From Eubacterium pyruvativorans (GTDB taxonomy: Bacteria; Bacillota; Clostridia; Peptostreptococcales; Anaerovoracaceae), in assembly GCF_900102225.1 (NCBI RefSeq), contig NZ_FNBF01000020.1, positions 1 through 39,953 of the forward strand: a stretch of DNA of 39,953 nt. Direction: 5' to 3'. The notes beneath the pieces are model-generated. The model searched no databases. It saw only the letters and a program-made list of their open reading frames with translations, and was not told the origin of the DNA. Position 1 is the first letter of the stretch, and the number at the start of each line of letters is the position of its first letter. This document shows positions 17,329 to 27,249 of the stretch, in pieces. Made by a program: the position numbers and the translations under genes.

Positions 17329-17330
17329 CT

Positions 17331-17465
17331 CTATGCAGTCAGGCTCTTTCTTCCTCTCGCTCTTCTTCTCTTCAGAACGTTTCTGCCGTTCTTCGTTGCC
17401 ATTCTCTTGCGGAATCCGTGTTCCTTCAGTCTCTGTCTCTTCTTAGGCTGATAAGTCTGTTTCAT
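17331..17465 (-). CDS. rpmH: 50S ribosomal protein bL34
   Basis: This 44-residue highly basic protein starts [18 protein letters not shown] and continues [20 protein letters not shown], ending KSLTA; this is a standard bL34. A strong AGGAGG ribosome-binding site lies 7 nt upstream of the ATG. It is the first gene of the rpmH-rnpA-yidD-yidC-khpB operon and is read from a near-ideal promoter 70-100 bp upstream. Confidence 0.97.
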   Translation of the reverse strand: MKQTYQPKKRQRLKEHGFRKRMATKNGRNVLKRRRARGRKSLTA

Positions 17466-17537
17466 TGTGTTACCTCCTGAATTTCTGAAAAAATCTTACT
17501 GCATAATCTGAATTACAATTTATGCATACACGTCCGT

Positions 17538-17566
17538 ATTATATGATTTTCAATATTTATTGTCAA
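17538..17566 (-). promoter_or_regulatory. rpmH: Consensus sigma-A promoter of the rpmH operon
   Basis: TTGACA (17566-17561), a 17-bp AT-rich spacer and TATAAT (17543-17538) form a perfect consensus promoter on the minus strand. Its 5' leader to rpmH is about 65 nt. Confidence 0.95.
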
Positions 17567-17570
17567 CTGA

Positions 17571-17771
17571 AATTCCGGGGTGACGGCCGCCTTCCCCGTT
17601 GATTTTTGTCCTCATACCCCCGGGTTTATGGATATCCTCGTACTACCGATAGATTTATCCACATAATATTGATAACTCTGCTCATAACTAAATTTCCCAA
17701 GTTTTAATTATGACTTGTGTGTGGATAACTTATGAATTACAATAGAAAATACGATTTACGGAGAGGTATCT
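17571..17771 (+). other. oriC part 1: DnaA-box region upstream of dnaA
   Basis: This gap between the divergent rpmH and dnaA genes holds two perfect DnaA boxes, TTATCCACA at 17655-17663 (plus) and its complement TGTGGATAA at 17720-17728. A weaker TTATCAATA-type box is at 17667-17675 on the minus strand. The right half is AT-rich. With the boxes in the dnaA-dnaN gap it makes up a bipartite origin as in Bacillus subtilis. Confidence 0.85.
17715..17743 (+). promoter_or_regulatory. dnaA: Candidate dnaA promoter with DnaA box in the spacer
   Basis: TTGTGT (17715-17720), a 17-bp spacer and TACAAT (17738-17743) precede dnaA. A perfect DnaA box (17720-17728) overlaps the -35 and spacer, so DnaA binding should block the promoter, consistent with autorepression. 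The -35 matches only 3 of 6 bases. Confidence 0.55.
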
Positions 17772-19154
17772 ATGGAAAACACATACAGAGACATCTGGGC
17801 GAAAGTCCTGTCCAACATCAAGGAGAATATTACACAGACCAGTTATTCCACCTGGTTTCTGCCGGCATCCATTCACCGGATCGACGATGAACTGAAGATC
17901 GTCTACATCCAGTCGGAGAAATCCTTCAATGTGAACATCCTGAACGGCCGTTACAAGAAACTGCTGGAGGACAGCGTGGAAGTCGTTCTCGGCTCTTCCT
18001 ACCGGGTCATCACGAAGGAGACCACCGAGTATGAAAAGGAAGGTGAATCTCTCCGGTCCGTTCCGGAACCCCCTGCCCAGACGAGGCTGAAGAACAAGGA
18101 TCTGATCACCAGCGGACTGAATAAGCAGAAGCTGTTCAATCCCCGGTACACCTTCGACAATTTCGTTGTGGGCAACAGCAATAAGTATGCCCAGACGGCT
18201 GCCATGGCTGTGGCGGAGTCCCCGTCCCAGGCCTATAACCCGCTGTTTATCTACGGCGGTTCCGGTCTCGGGAAGACCCATCTGATGCACGCCATCGGCA
18301 TCTATCTGCTGGAGCACAATCCGGATCTGAACGTGCTTTATGTCTCTTCCGAGATGTTCACGAATGAGCTGATCAAGGCGCTGGGGGACAACAAGACCCG
18401 GGAGTTCAAGAACAAATACCGGAAAGTGGACGTTCTTCTCATCGACGACATTCAGTTCCTGGAAGGGAAAGAAACAACCCAGGAAGAGTTTTTCTATACA
18501 TTTAATACACTCTACGATCTGAACAAGCAGATTGTCATCTCCAGTGACCGTCCGCCGAACGAACTGGTGCGGCTGGAAGACCGGCTCCGCAGCCGCTTCG
18601 CCTGGAATCTGATCGCCAGCCTGTCGCCGGCGGATTATGAAACCCGGGTGGCCATTCTGATGAAGAAGGCGCAGAACAACAAGCTGGAAGTGACGGACGA
18701 CATCTACGATGTCATCTGCCTGATTGCAGAGAAGATCACCGACAACATCCGGGAACTGGAAGGGGCATTCAACCGGATCATCAGCTTCTCCTCCCTCATG
18801 CATGAGAAAATCGACCGGAATTTCGCTAAACGAATTCTGAAAGACATCGTCGTCAACGGCGGAGACAGCGTCACACCGGAGAAGATCAAGACCGTGGTGA
18901 GCCGCCACTATAACATCACCGTGAAGGACATGGAATCCAGCACCAGGCAGCAGACCATCGCCTACCCGAGGCAGATTGCCATGTATCTTTGCCGTGAAAT
19001 GACCGATTACTCCTTCGAAAAGATCGGAAATCTGTTTGGAAACCGGCACTATTCCACGGTCATGCACGCCTGTGAAAAGGTCCAGAAGGACATGGCGAAG
19101 GATGACTCTCTGAAGCATGACATCGATCAGCTGAAGGCGAAGATAGAAAACTGA
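17772..19154 (+). CDS. dnaA: Chromosomal replication initiator DnaA
   Basis: This 460-residue AAA+ initiator binds DnaA boxes and opens the origin. Domain I (residues ~1-80) mediates self- and loader interactions (SYSTWFLPASIHRIDDE). The linker follows, then the AAA+ domain from NPRYTFDNFVVGNSNKYA with Walker A GGSGLGKTHL and Walker B LLIDDIQFL. The C-terminal helix-turn-helix domain includes FGNRHYSTVMHACEKV, which reads the DnaA box. Start ATG has GGAGAGG upstream. The gene lies between the two origin box clusters. Confidence 0.98.
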   Translation: MENTYRDIWAKVLSNIKENITQTSYSTWFLPASIHRIDDELKIVYIQSEKSFNVNILNGRYKKLLEDSVEVVLGSSYRVITKETTEYEKEGESLRSVPEPPAQTRLKNKDLITSGLNKQKLFNPRYTFDNFVVGNSNKYAQTAAMAVAESPSQAYNPLFIYGGSGLGKTHLMHAIGIYLLEHNPDLNVLYVSSEMFTNELIKALGDNKTREFKNKYRKVDVLLIDDIQFLEGKETTQEEFFYTFNTLYDLNKQIVISSDRPPNELVRLEDRLRSRFAWNLIASLSPADYETRVAILMKKAQNNKLEVTDDIYDVICLIAEKITDNIRELEGAFNRIISFSSLMHEKIDRNFAKRILKDIVVNGGDSVTPEKIKTVVSRHYNITVKDMESSTRQQTIAYPRQIAMYLCREMTDYSFEKIGNLFGNRHYSTVMHACEKVQKDMAKDDSLKHDIDQLKAKIEN

Positions 19155-19328
19155 TTGTGGATACCTGTGGACTGATTTCCGGCTTACGACGAAATATCCA
19201 CAATCCCGGCTGTCATCCAAAAATCAGCGATTCCAGCGGATGGGAGAGTTATCCACAATTTCCACACCCCCTACTACTACTAATACTACCTCATTTAAAA
19301 AAGAAAATGGACTTTGGAGGCCAACAAC
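19155..19328 (+). other. oriC part 2: DnaA boxes, GC run, DnaA-trios and unwinding site
   Basis: The dnaA-dnaN gap contains a perfect DnaA box at 19249-19257 (TTATCCACA), near boxes at 19156-19164 (minus) and 19194-19202, and a degenerate box at 19258-19266. After a C-run (19267-19271), the bases 19271-19288 read CTA-CTA-CTA-CTA-ATA-CTA. On the other strand this is a row of 3'-GAT-5' DnaA-trios. An A-rich stretch follows. The box-GC-trio order is the basal unwinding element described for B. subtilis. Confidence 0.85.
19271..19288 (-). repeat. Six DnaA-trio repeats
   Basis: Six 3-bp units (five CTA and one ATA on the plus strand) give the 3'-(G/T)AT-5' pattern on the bottom strand that guides DnaA onto single-stranded DNA. 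They directly follow the C-run and tandem DnaA boxes, the spacing expected for a functional unwinding element. Confidence 0.8.
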
Positions 19329-20459
19329 ATGAAATTCACCTGTGAACAGAAAACCCTGAGTAAAGCACTGACGATCGTGTCGAAAGCGGTGTCCACCCGC
19401 TCCACGATGCCGATTCTGAAAGGGATCCTTCTGACGGCATATCCAGACGGACGTTTGAAACTGTCCGCTTCCGACACGGATATCACGATTCAGGACACCA
19501 TCGCCGTTAATGTGGCGGAGCCGGGGTCTGTGGTGGTCATGGCCAAGCTGTTCAGTGATATTGTGCGGAAACTGCCGGCCAGCGAAGTTGTTATCACTTC
19601 AAGTGATAACGGCGACGGCGAGACCGAAAATAACGAGGTAAACATCTCCAGCATGAATTCGGAATTCCACATTGTCGGCATGAGTGCGGAGGAATTTCCG
19701 GTCATCAGCAGTATCAATGAAGAAACCGAGTCCATTAATATTGACAAGAAAACCGTACGCTCCATGATTGAAAAGACGGCTTTCGCTGCCTCCGCCGATG
19801 AAGCCAGAGGTATTATCACCGGTGTTCTGGTGGAGCTGAGTGCCGGAAGCATCAATATGGTAGCCATCGACGGTTACCGGATGGCCATTAACCGCCGGAC
19901 TTCTCCGGATATCGGCACCCACGAATTCGTCATTTCTGCCAAGATCCTTCTGGAACTGGCCCGGATTATCTCCGAAGTGGAGAATGATGAAGACAACGGC
20001 GTTCTCTATCTGGATGAACGGAAGGCGACGTTCCGTTTCGGCAACATCCGGGTGGAACTGAAACTGATGAACGGAAAATTCATCGCTTATCAGAATATCC
20101 TTCCGAAGAATGCCCGCATCACTGCGGTGGTGAACCGGGAACAGCTTCAGGAGAGTATCGAACGTGCCTCCCTGCTCACCACAGCCGGAAAGAACAACCT
20201 GATTCGTATGAATGTCAGGGATACGGTTATGACGATTTCCTCATTCTCCGAGGAAGGAAAAGTCGAAGAAGAAGTGATTACGACGAAACAGGGAGAAGAT
20301 CTGATGATCGGATTCAACGCCCACTATCTGCTGGACGTGCTGAAGTCCGTGGAGGATGAAGAAGTGAAAATTCTGTTCAATTCTCCGGTGGATCCGTGCC
20401 TCATCGTTCCGATGGAAGGCGACGAATACGAATATCTGGTTCTGCCGGTCAGAATCTGA
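19329..20459 (+). CDS. dnaN: DNA polymerase III beta subunit (sliding clamp)
   Basis: This 376-residue clamp tethers polymerase III to DNA as a dimeric ring. It has three repeated clamp domains, beginning MKFTCEQKTLSKALTIVSKA, with SASDTDITIQ in domain 1 and the C-terminal VDPCLIVPMEGDEYEYLVLPVRI-type ending that forms the partner-binding pocket. The ATG at 19329 has GGAGG 8 nt upstream. A TTG five codons earlier lies within that ribosome-binding site and is rejected. recF follows 21 bp on; the small S4-domain gene (yaaA) usually found between dnaN and recF is absent. Confidence 0.97.
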   Translation: MKFTCEQKTLSKALTIVSKAVSTRSTMPILKGILLTAYPDGRLKLSASDTDITIQDTIAVNVAEPGSVVVMAKLFSDIVRKLPASEVVITSSDNGDGETENNEVNISSMNSEFHIVGMSAEEFPVISSINEETESINIDKKTVRSMIEKTAFAASADEARGIITGVLVELSAGSINMVAIDGYRMAINRRTSPDIGTHEFVISAKILLELARIISEVENDEDNGVLYLDERKATFRFGNIRVELKLMNGKFIAYQNILPKNARITAVVNREQLQESIERASLLTTAGKNNLIRMNVRDTVMTISSFSEEGKVEEEVITTKQGEDLMIGFNAHYLLDVLKSVEDEEVKILFNSPVDPCLIVPMEGDEYEYLVLPVRI

Positions 20460-20480
20460 CAGACGCTTTAGTAGAAGAGC

Positions 20481-21584
20481 ATGTACATTAAGCACTTAGA
20501 GATCAAAAATTTCAGGAACTATGAAGACCTCTCCATCGATTTCGATCCAAGGGTGAATCTCATCGCAGGCAGCAATGCCCAGGGAAAGACAAACCTGATC
20601 GAAGCAGTTTACCTGACTTCGATGGGAAGGTCTTTTCGTACTGCCCACGATGCGGATCTCATCCGGTTCGGGCAGGACCGGGCCTTCATCCGGGTCGAAG
20701 CGGAGAAGGCCTTCATTGATACGAAGGTGGAAGTCCGGATTAACCGGCAGTCGAAGAAATCCATTCTGAAGGACGGTTCCGTAATCCGGAAGACTTCGGA
20801 ACTGATGAAAAACATCATTATCGTGGTGTTCTCCCCGGAGGATCTGCGGATTGTGAAGGATGAGCCTGCCACCAGGCGCCGGTTCATTGACCGGGAACTG
20901 TCCCAGATTCAGCCTGCCTATTTCAGCTGTCTGTCCGGTTACCGGAAGGCGCTGCTTCAGAGAAACAGTTACCTGAAGAATGAGCGGATCGATCCGGGCC
21001 TCCTGGATCTGTGGGATGCGGAAATCGTGAAGTACGGTGCGGAACTGATGCAGCTTCGGAAGGCCTTCGTGGATCAGATCAGTATCCTGAGCGGAAGGAT
21101 CCACAGCCGGATCACGAACCGGGTGGAAGAGCTGGAAGTTGTGTACGATCCGAATCTGACCTATGATCCGGACCGAAAGGAGCAGGAAAAGATCATCGCC
21201 GAAGCTCTGAAGGCATCCCGGGACAGCGACCGGAGGATGCGCACCACTTTCCGGGGACCGCACAAGGATGACATGCAGTTCTTCGTGAATGGGGTCAACT
21301 GCCGGAAGTACGGCTCCCAGGGCCAGCAGCGGACGGCGGCCCTTTCACTGAAGCTGGCGGAACTGGATTTCATCCGGGAGGAGACCGGCGAAAACGGAAT
21401 CCTTCTGCTGGACGATGTGATGAGTGAACTGGATGCCTCCCGCCGGGAGTATCTGATCCGTTCCCTGGAGGAGAATCAGCTGTTTGTCACAGCCACGGAC
21501 GTGGACGAAGGACTGCTCAGGGCTTACGGCGATGCGAAGATTATCCGGATCCGGGACGGGCATGTCATACGCCAGGACGACTAA
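20481..21584 (+). CDS. recF: DNA replication and repair protein RecF
   Basis: This 367-residue ABC-type ATPase loads RecA on gapped DNA with RecO and RecR. It has the start MYIKHLEIKNFRNYEDLSIDF, Walker A GSNAQGKTNLIEAVYL, the signature region YGSQGQQRTAALSLKLAE, and Walker B LLLDDVMSELD. The ribosome-binding site is weak (GAAGAG). A terminator follows about 50 bp after the stop. Confidence 0.97.
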   Translation: MYIKHLEIKNFRNYEDLSIDFDPRVNLIAGSNAQGKTNLIEAVYLTSMGRSFRTAHDADLIRFGQDRAFIRVEAEKAFIDTKVEVRINRQSKKSILKDGSVIRKTSELMKNIIIVVFSPEDLRIVKDEPATRRRFIDRELSQIQPAYFSCLSGYRKALLQRNSYLKNERIDPGLLDLWDAEIVKYGAELMQLRKAFVDQISILSGRIHSRITNRVEELEVVYDPNLTYDPDRKEQEKIIAEALKASRDSDRRMRTTFRGPHKDDMQFFVNGVNCRKYGSQGQQRTAALSLKLAELDFIREETGENGILLLDDVMSELDASRREYLIRSLEENQLFVTATDVDEGLLRAYGDAKIIRIRDGHVIRQDD

Positions 21585-21631
21585 ATTCGCGTTTTTACGG
21601 ATTTAGACGTGGAATTGAACATTTACCTGAG

Positions 21632-21664
21632 AACAGGCGGATTTCTTGCGAAATCGCCTGTTTT
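21632..21664 (+). terminator. Terminator after recF
   Basis: The arms AACAGGC-GATTTC and GAAATC-GCCTGTT form a stem with one bulged G and a 4-nt loop, followed by TTTTG. It ends the dnaN-recF unit. The -35 box of the gyrB promoter lies in its loop and 3' arm. Confidence 0.75.
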
Positions 21665-21674
21665 GTAGTATAAT
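21646..21674 (+). promoter_or_regulatory. gyrB: gyrB promoter overlapping the recF terminator
   Basis: TTGCGA (21646-21651; 4 of 6 matches), a 17-bp spacer and a perfect TATAAT (21669-21674) lie 106 bp before gyrB. The -35 hexamer sits inside the loop of the recF terminator hairpin. The leader to gyrB is about 100 nt. Confidence 0.7.
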
Positions 21675-21731
21675 GGGAAGGCTGAACATAATGAAGAATT
21701 AGAGTAAATCAATATTATTTCTATATCATGA

Positions 21732-23699
<1,968 letters not shown>

Positions 23700-23722
23700 C
23701 AGCCGGCAAGGAGGATATTTAA

Positions 23723-26212
23723 TTGGAACATATGGAAGATCACAAGCTCATCCAGCATGAAATTCATGATGAGATGAAAAATTCCTATATCGACTACGCC
23801 ATGAGCGTCATCGTCGGAAGAGCCCTTCCGGACGTTCGGGACGGAATGAAGCCGGTACACAGGAGAATACTGTTCGGCATGGACCAGCTGGGGACGACGC
23901 CGGATAAGCCGTACAAGAAATCAGCAAGAATCGTCGGTGAAGTTATGGGTAAATACCATCCGCACGGCGACTCCTCGATCTACGACGCCATGGTCCGGAT
24001 GGCCCAGGATTTCTCCATGAGATATCCGCTGGTGGACGGTCACGGAAACTTCGGCTCCATCGACGGCGATTCCGCTGCGGCCCAGCGTTACACAGAGGCC
24101 AGAATGTCCCCGTTCTCCATGGAGATGCTCCGGGATATTGACAAGGATACCGTGGATTTCACACCGAACTTCGACGGTGAAGAGAAGGAACCGGTGGTGC
24201 TGCCGTCCCGCTATCCGAACCTGCTGGTGAACGGATCCAACGGTATCGCCGTCGGTATGGCGACGAATATTCCGCCGCACAACCTGGGAGAAGTGATCGA
24301 TGCCACCGTACACATGATCGACGAGCCGGAATGCACGGTGGACGACCTGATGAATTATGTGAAGGGTCCGGATTTTCCCACCGGTGCTCAGATCCTGGGC
24401 CGGGCCGGCATCCGGGAGGCATACCGCACCGGTATGGGAAAGATCCGGGTCCGGGCGGTCACGGAAATTGAAGAGAGCCGCAGAGGCCGGTATCAGATCG
24501 TGGTCTCCGAGATTCCTTACGGCGTGAACAAGGCCAGAATGATCGAGAAGATGGCCGAACTGGTGAAGGATAAGCGGATTGAAGGCATCTCTGACATCCG
24601 GGACGAGTCTTCCCGGGAAGGCATGCGGATTGTCATCGAGCTGAAGAAGGACGTGAATCCGCAGATCATCCTGAACAAGCTGTATAAGCACACTTCCCTG
24701 CAGGAGAATTTCGGCTGCATTATGATCGCCCTGGTGGACGGGGAGCCGAAGCTGCTGAACCTCCGGGACATCCTGGAGGAATACCTGAAGTTCCAGAAGG
24801 AAGTCATCACCAGAAGAACGAAGTTCGATCTGAAGAAAGCGGAAGCGAGAGCTCATATTCTGGAAGGATACATCATCGCGCTGGACAACATCGACGAGAT
24901 TATCCGCATCATCCGCAGCTCCTACAACGATGCCCAGCAGAAGCTGATGGAACGCTTCGGCCTCTCGGAGATCCAGGCGAAGGCGATTCTGGATATGCGG
25001 CTGGCCAGACTGCAGGGACTGGAACGGGAGAAGATCGAAAACGAATACCAGGAGATCCGGGAGCGCATCGCTTACTTCAAGAAGATCCTGGCGGACGAGC
25101 ACGAACTGATGAACGTCATCAAGGAAGAGCTTCTGGCCGTGAAGGAGAAGTGGGGCGACGAACGGAGAACCAAGCTGGTGGCAGATGTAGGCGAGATCGA
25201 GGATGAGGATCTGGTGGCGGAAGAAAACGTCGCGATCACCCTCACCCATCTGGGATACATCAAGCGGGTGCCGATGGATAATTACAAGGCGCAGCACCGG
25301 GGCGGCAAGGGCATTACCGGCCTCACCACGAGGGAAAATGATTTTGTGAAGGATCTGATCATGACATCTACCCACGACCATCTGATGTTCTTCACCAGTC
25401 TGGGCAAGGTTTACAAGCTGAAGGCCTATCAGATTCCGGAAGCCTCCCGGACAGCCAAGGGCACGCCGGTGGTCAACTTCCTGAATATCTCCCAGGATGA
25501 GCGGGTTTCCTCTGTCATTCCGGTTGGACAGCCGGAGAAGGGAGAGACGAGCTACCTCACTCAGATCACGAAATTGGGCAGAATCAAGCGTACCCTGCTC
25601 AGTGAATTCCGGTCCAACCGGGCGAACGGCCTGATCGCCATCAACCTGAAGGACGGGGATTCCCTGGTGGATGTGAAACAGACCGGAGGCAGTGATGAAC
25701 TGATTGTTGTGACGAAGTTCGGCAAGTCGATCCGCTTCCGGGAAGAAGATGTCCGGGCTATGGGCCGTGACACCAGCGGCGTCCGGGCGATTCTGCTGGA
25801 GGAAGGAGACGAAGTGGTCTCCATGTCCATTGTGGATCCGGAGAAATCCCTGCTCACTGTCACCGAAAACGGCTTCGGAAAGCGCACGCCGCTGGAGGAA
25901 TACAAGCTCCAGATCCGTGGCGGCAAGGGAATCATGACCGTGGACCGGCTGAAGATAGACCGCACCGGCAATGTGGTGGGCGCCGAGATCGTGGATGAGG
26001 ACGACGAGATCATGCTGATCAACTCCGAAGGCATCATCATCCGTGTGAAAGCGGCGGATATTTCCGAGCTGAAGCGTTCTGCCCAGGGCGTGAAGATAAT
26101 GCGCGTGGAAGAGGATGAGCATATCGTCTCCATGGCGAGAGTTATTCCGGAGGAGGATGAAGAAGAGGAAGGTGCGGAGGCATCGGACTCCCCTGCCGAT
26201 CCGGAGGAATAG
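23723..26212 (+). CDS. gyrA: DNA gyrase subunit A
   Basis: This 829-residue subunit breaks and rejoins DNA through the active-site Tyr in [11 protein letters not shown]. The quinolone-resistance region reads [12 protein letters not shown], so the positions equal to E. coli Ser83 and Asp87 are wild type. The C-terminal beta-pinwheel contains the GyrA box (QHRGGKG) and further blade repeats such as [10 protein letters not shown]. An acidic tail ([20 protein letters not shown]) ends the protein. The start is a TTG with AAGGAGG 8 nt upstream; the next ATG is three codons later and too far from that site. It lies 23 bp after gyrB. Confidence 0.98.
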   Translation: MEHMEDHKLIQHEIHDEMKNSYIDYAMSVIVGRALPDVRDGMKPVHRRILFGMDQLGTTPDKPYKKSARIVGEVMGKYHPHGDSSIYDAMVRMAQDFSMRYPLVDGHGNFGSIDGDSAAAQRYTEARMSPFSMEMLRDIDKDTVDFTPNFDGEEKEPVVLPSRYPNLLVNGSNGIAVGMATNIPPHNLGEVIDATVHMIDEPECTVDDLMNYVKGPDFPTGAQILGRAGIREAYRTGMGKIRVRAVTEIEESRRGRYQIVVSEIPYGVNKARMIEKMAELVKDKRIEGISDIRDESSREGMRIVIELKKDVNPQIILNKLYKHTSLQENFGCIMIALVDGEPKLLNLRDILEEYLKFQKEVITRRTKFDLKKAEARAHILEGYIIALDNIDEIIRIIRSSYNDAQQKLMERFGLSEIQAKAILDMRLARLQGLEREKIENEYQEIRERIAYFKKILADEHELMNVIKEELLAVKEKWGDERRTKLVADVGEIEDEDLVAEENVAITLTHLGYIKRVPMDNYKAQHRGGKGITGLTTRENDFVKDLIMTSTHDHLMFFTSLGKVYKLKAYQIPEASRTAKGTPVVNFLNISQDERVSSVIPVGQPEKGETSYLTQITKLGRIKRTLLSEFRSNRANGLIAINLKDGDSLVDVKQTGGSDELIVVTKFGKSIRFREEDVRAMGRDTSGVRAILLEEGDEVVSMSIVDPEKSLLTVTENGFGKRTPLEEYKLQIRGGKGIMTVDRLKIDRTGNVVGAEIVDEDDEIMLINSEGIIIRVKAADISELKRSAQGVKIMRVEEDEHIVSMARVIPEEDEEEEGAEASDSPADPEE

Positions 26213-26268
26213 ACAAAAAAATATTGCACCGACGGCCGCAGGCTGCAGGTAGAGAAAACAGCAAAGAG

Positions 26269-26306
26269 CTGCCCGAAGCGGAAAATACGAGCTTCGGGCA
26301 GTTTTA
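26269..26306 (+). terminator. Terminator after gyrA
   Basis: A perfect 11-bp stem CTGCCCGAAGC/GCTTCGGGCAG with an 11-nt loop is followed by TTTTATT. It ends the gyrBA unit. The rest of the 308-bp gap up to the corrinoid-protein gene shows no further gene. Confidence 0.9.
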
Positions 26307-26467
26307 TTATTGTAAAAAATAATATACAAAACCCATAAACGATGGGAACGACATCTGTTTGACGGATGGTTCTTTCCGGCAGCGCCGGTTGTGCCGGATG
26401 TATAGAAGAAATCAATATGTACTGCATATTCCTTCCGCCACAATCAATGGGGGCATCCCCCGGGTCA

Positions 26468-26476
26468 TGTTATAAT
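26468..26476 (+). promoter_or_regulatory. Extended -10 promoter of the corrinoid operon
   Basis: TGTTATAAT (26468-26476) has the TGn extension and a perfect -10, 45 bp before the start codon. There is no matching -35; instead a GGGGGCATCCCCC palindrome (about 26449-26461) lies there and could be a regulator site. No cobalamin riboswitch (B12 box) was seen in this leader. Confidence 0.6.
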
Positions 26477-26520
26477 GAAGGCGATTGTATCGGAAGAAAA
26501 ACCTGAAAAAAGGAGGCTGT

Positions 26521-27207
26521 ATGGCTACGAAAGAGGAGCTGCTCCGGAGACTTTCGGATGATGTGTTCGAGATGGAAGATGAAGACGTGGTAGAGGATGC
26601 AGAGGAATATCTGGAAGCGGGATATCCGGCGATGGATGCGATTCACGAGGGACTGGTGGACGGAATGAACCGGGCCGGGGTGATGTTCGACGAGGAGGAG
26701 TATTTCGTCACGGACCTGCTGCTCTGCTCTGACGCTATGTACCGGGGCATCGATGTGCTGAAGCCACATCTGCCGCAGATCGAGAATGACACGGCGGTGA
26801 AGGGTGTGATCGGCGTCGTCCAGGGGGATACCCACGACATCGGAAAGAATCTGGTGAAGATCATGATGGAAACTGCCGGATTCGAGATGATCGATCTGGG
26901 GAGAGATGTTCCGCTGGAGAAGTTCGTGGAAACCGCCATCGAGGAGGGTGCGAAACTGGTGTGCATGTCCACACTGATGACCACCACCATGGAAGGAATG
27001 CCGCGGGTCATTGAAATGCTGAAGGAGAAAGGGATCAGAGATGATGTCATCGTCATGGTGGGCGGCGGCCCGATTTCCCAGAAGTTTGCGGACCGGATCG
27101 GAGCGGACGGGTATTCCGCCAATGCGGTGGAAGCCGTGAAAGTGGCGAAAGAGCTGTTGAAAGAACGGTTCCCGGACGGGGATCAGATGATGGCGAGAGC
27201 ACAGTAA
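26521..27207 (+). CDS. Methyltransferase cognate corrinoid protein (MtaC/MtbC-like)
   Basis: This 228-residue protein carries a corrinoid cofactor as methyl carrier between two methyltransferases. The N-terminal helical cap (residues ~1-90) is followed by a B12-binding Rossmann domain with GDTHDIGKN, where His105 is the lower cobalt ligand. LVCMSTLMTTTMEGM and VMVGGGPISQKFADRIGADGY are the other B12-domain motifs. The ATG at 26521 has GGAGG 4 nt upstream. It is first in an operon with a reductive activator and two UroD-fold methyltransferases. The methyl donor is not known; MetH-like function is unlikely because the catalytic domains are missing. Confidence 0.93.
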   Translation: MATKEELLRRLSDDVFEMEDEDVVEDAEEYLEAGYPAMDAIHEGLVDGMNRAGVMFDEEEYFVTDLLLCSDAMYRGIDVLKPHLPQIENDTAVKGVIGVVQGDTHDIGKNLVKIMMETAGFEMIDLGRDVPLEKFVETAIEEGAKLVCMSTLMTTTMEGMPRVIEMLKEKGIRDDVIVMVGGGPISQKFADRIGADGYSANAVEAVKVAKELLKERFPDGDQMMARAQ

Positions 27208-27249
27208 GGGTATTTTTTGTCAATGAGCAGTCAGGGAGCAGCAGAACGT

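Noticed and set aside
17730-19220. 496-codon open frame on the minus strand opposite dnaA
   Set aside because: It covers dnaA and both origin regions in reverse and has no family signature; it is a shadow of dnaA.
23960-24000. Fluoroquinolone-resistance change in gyrA
   Set aside because: The motif [10 protein letters not shown] keeps the Ser and Asp that correspond to E. coli positions 83 and 87.
23921-26443. 840-codon open frame on the minus strand opposite gyrA
   Set aside because: It mirrors gyrA throughout, has no recognisable domain, is rich in His, Leu, Arg and Asp in the way antisense frames of GC-rich genes are, and lacks a ribosome-binding site.
26307-26520. Cobalamin riboswitch before the corrinoid operon
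   Set aside because: No B12-box-like sequence or extended conserved fold was recognised; only an extended -10 and a short palindrome are seen.
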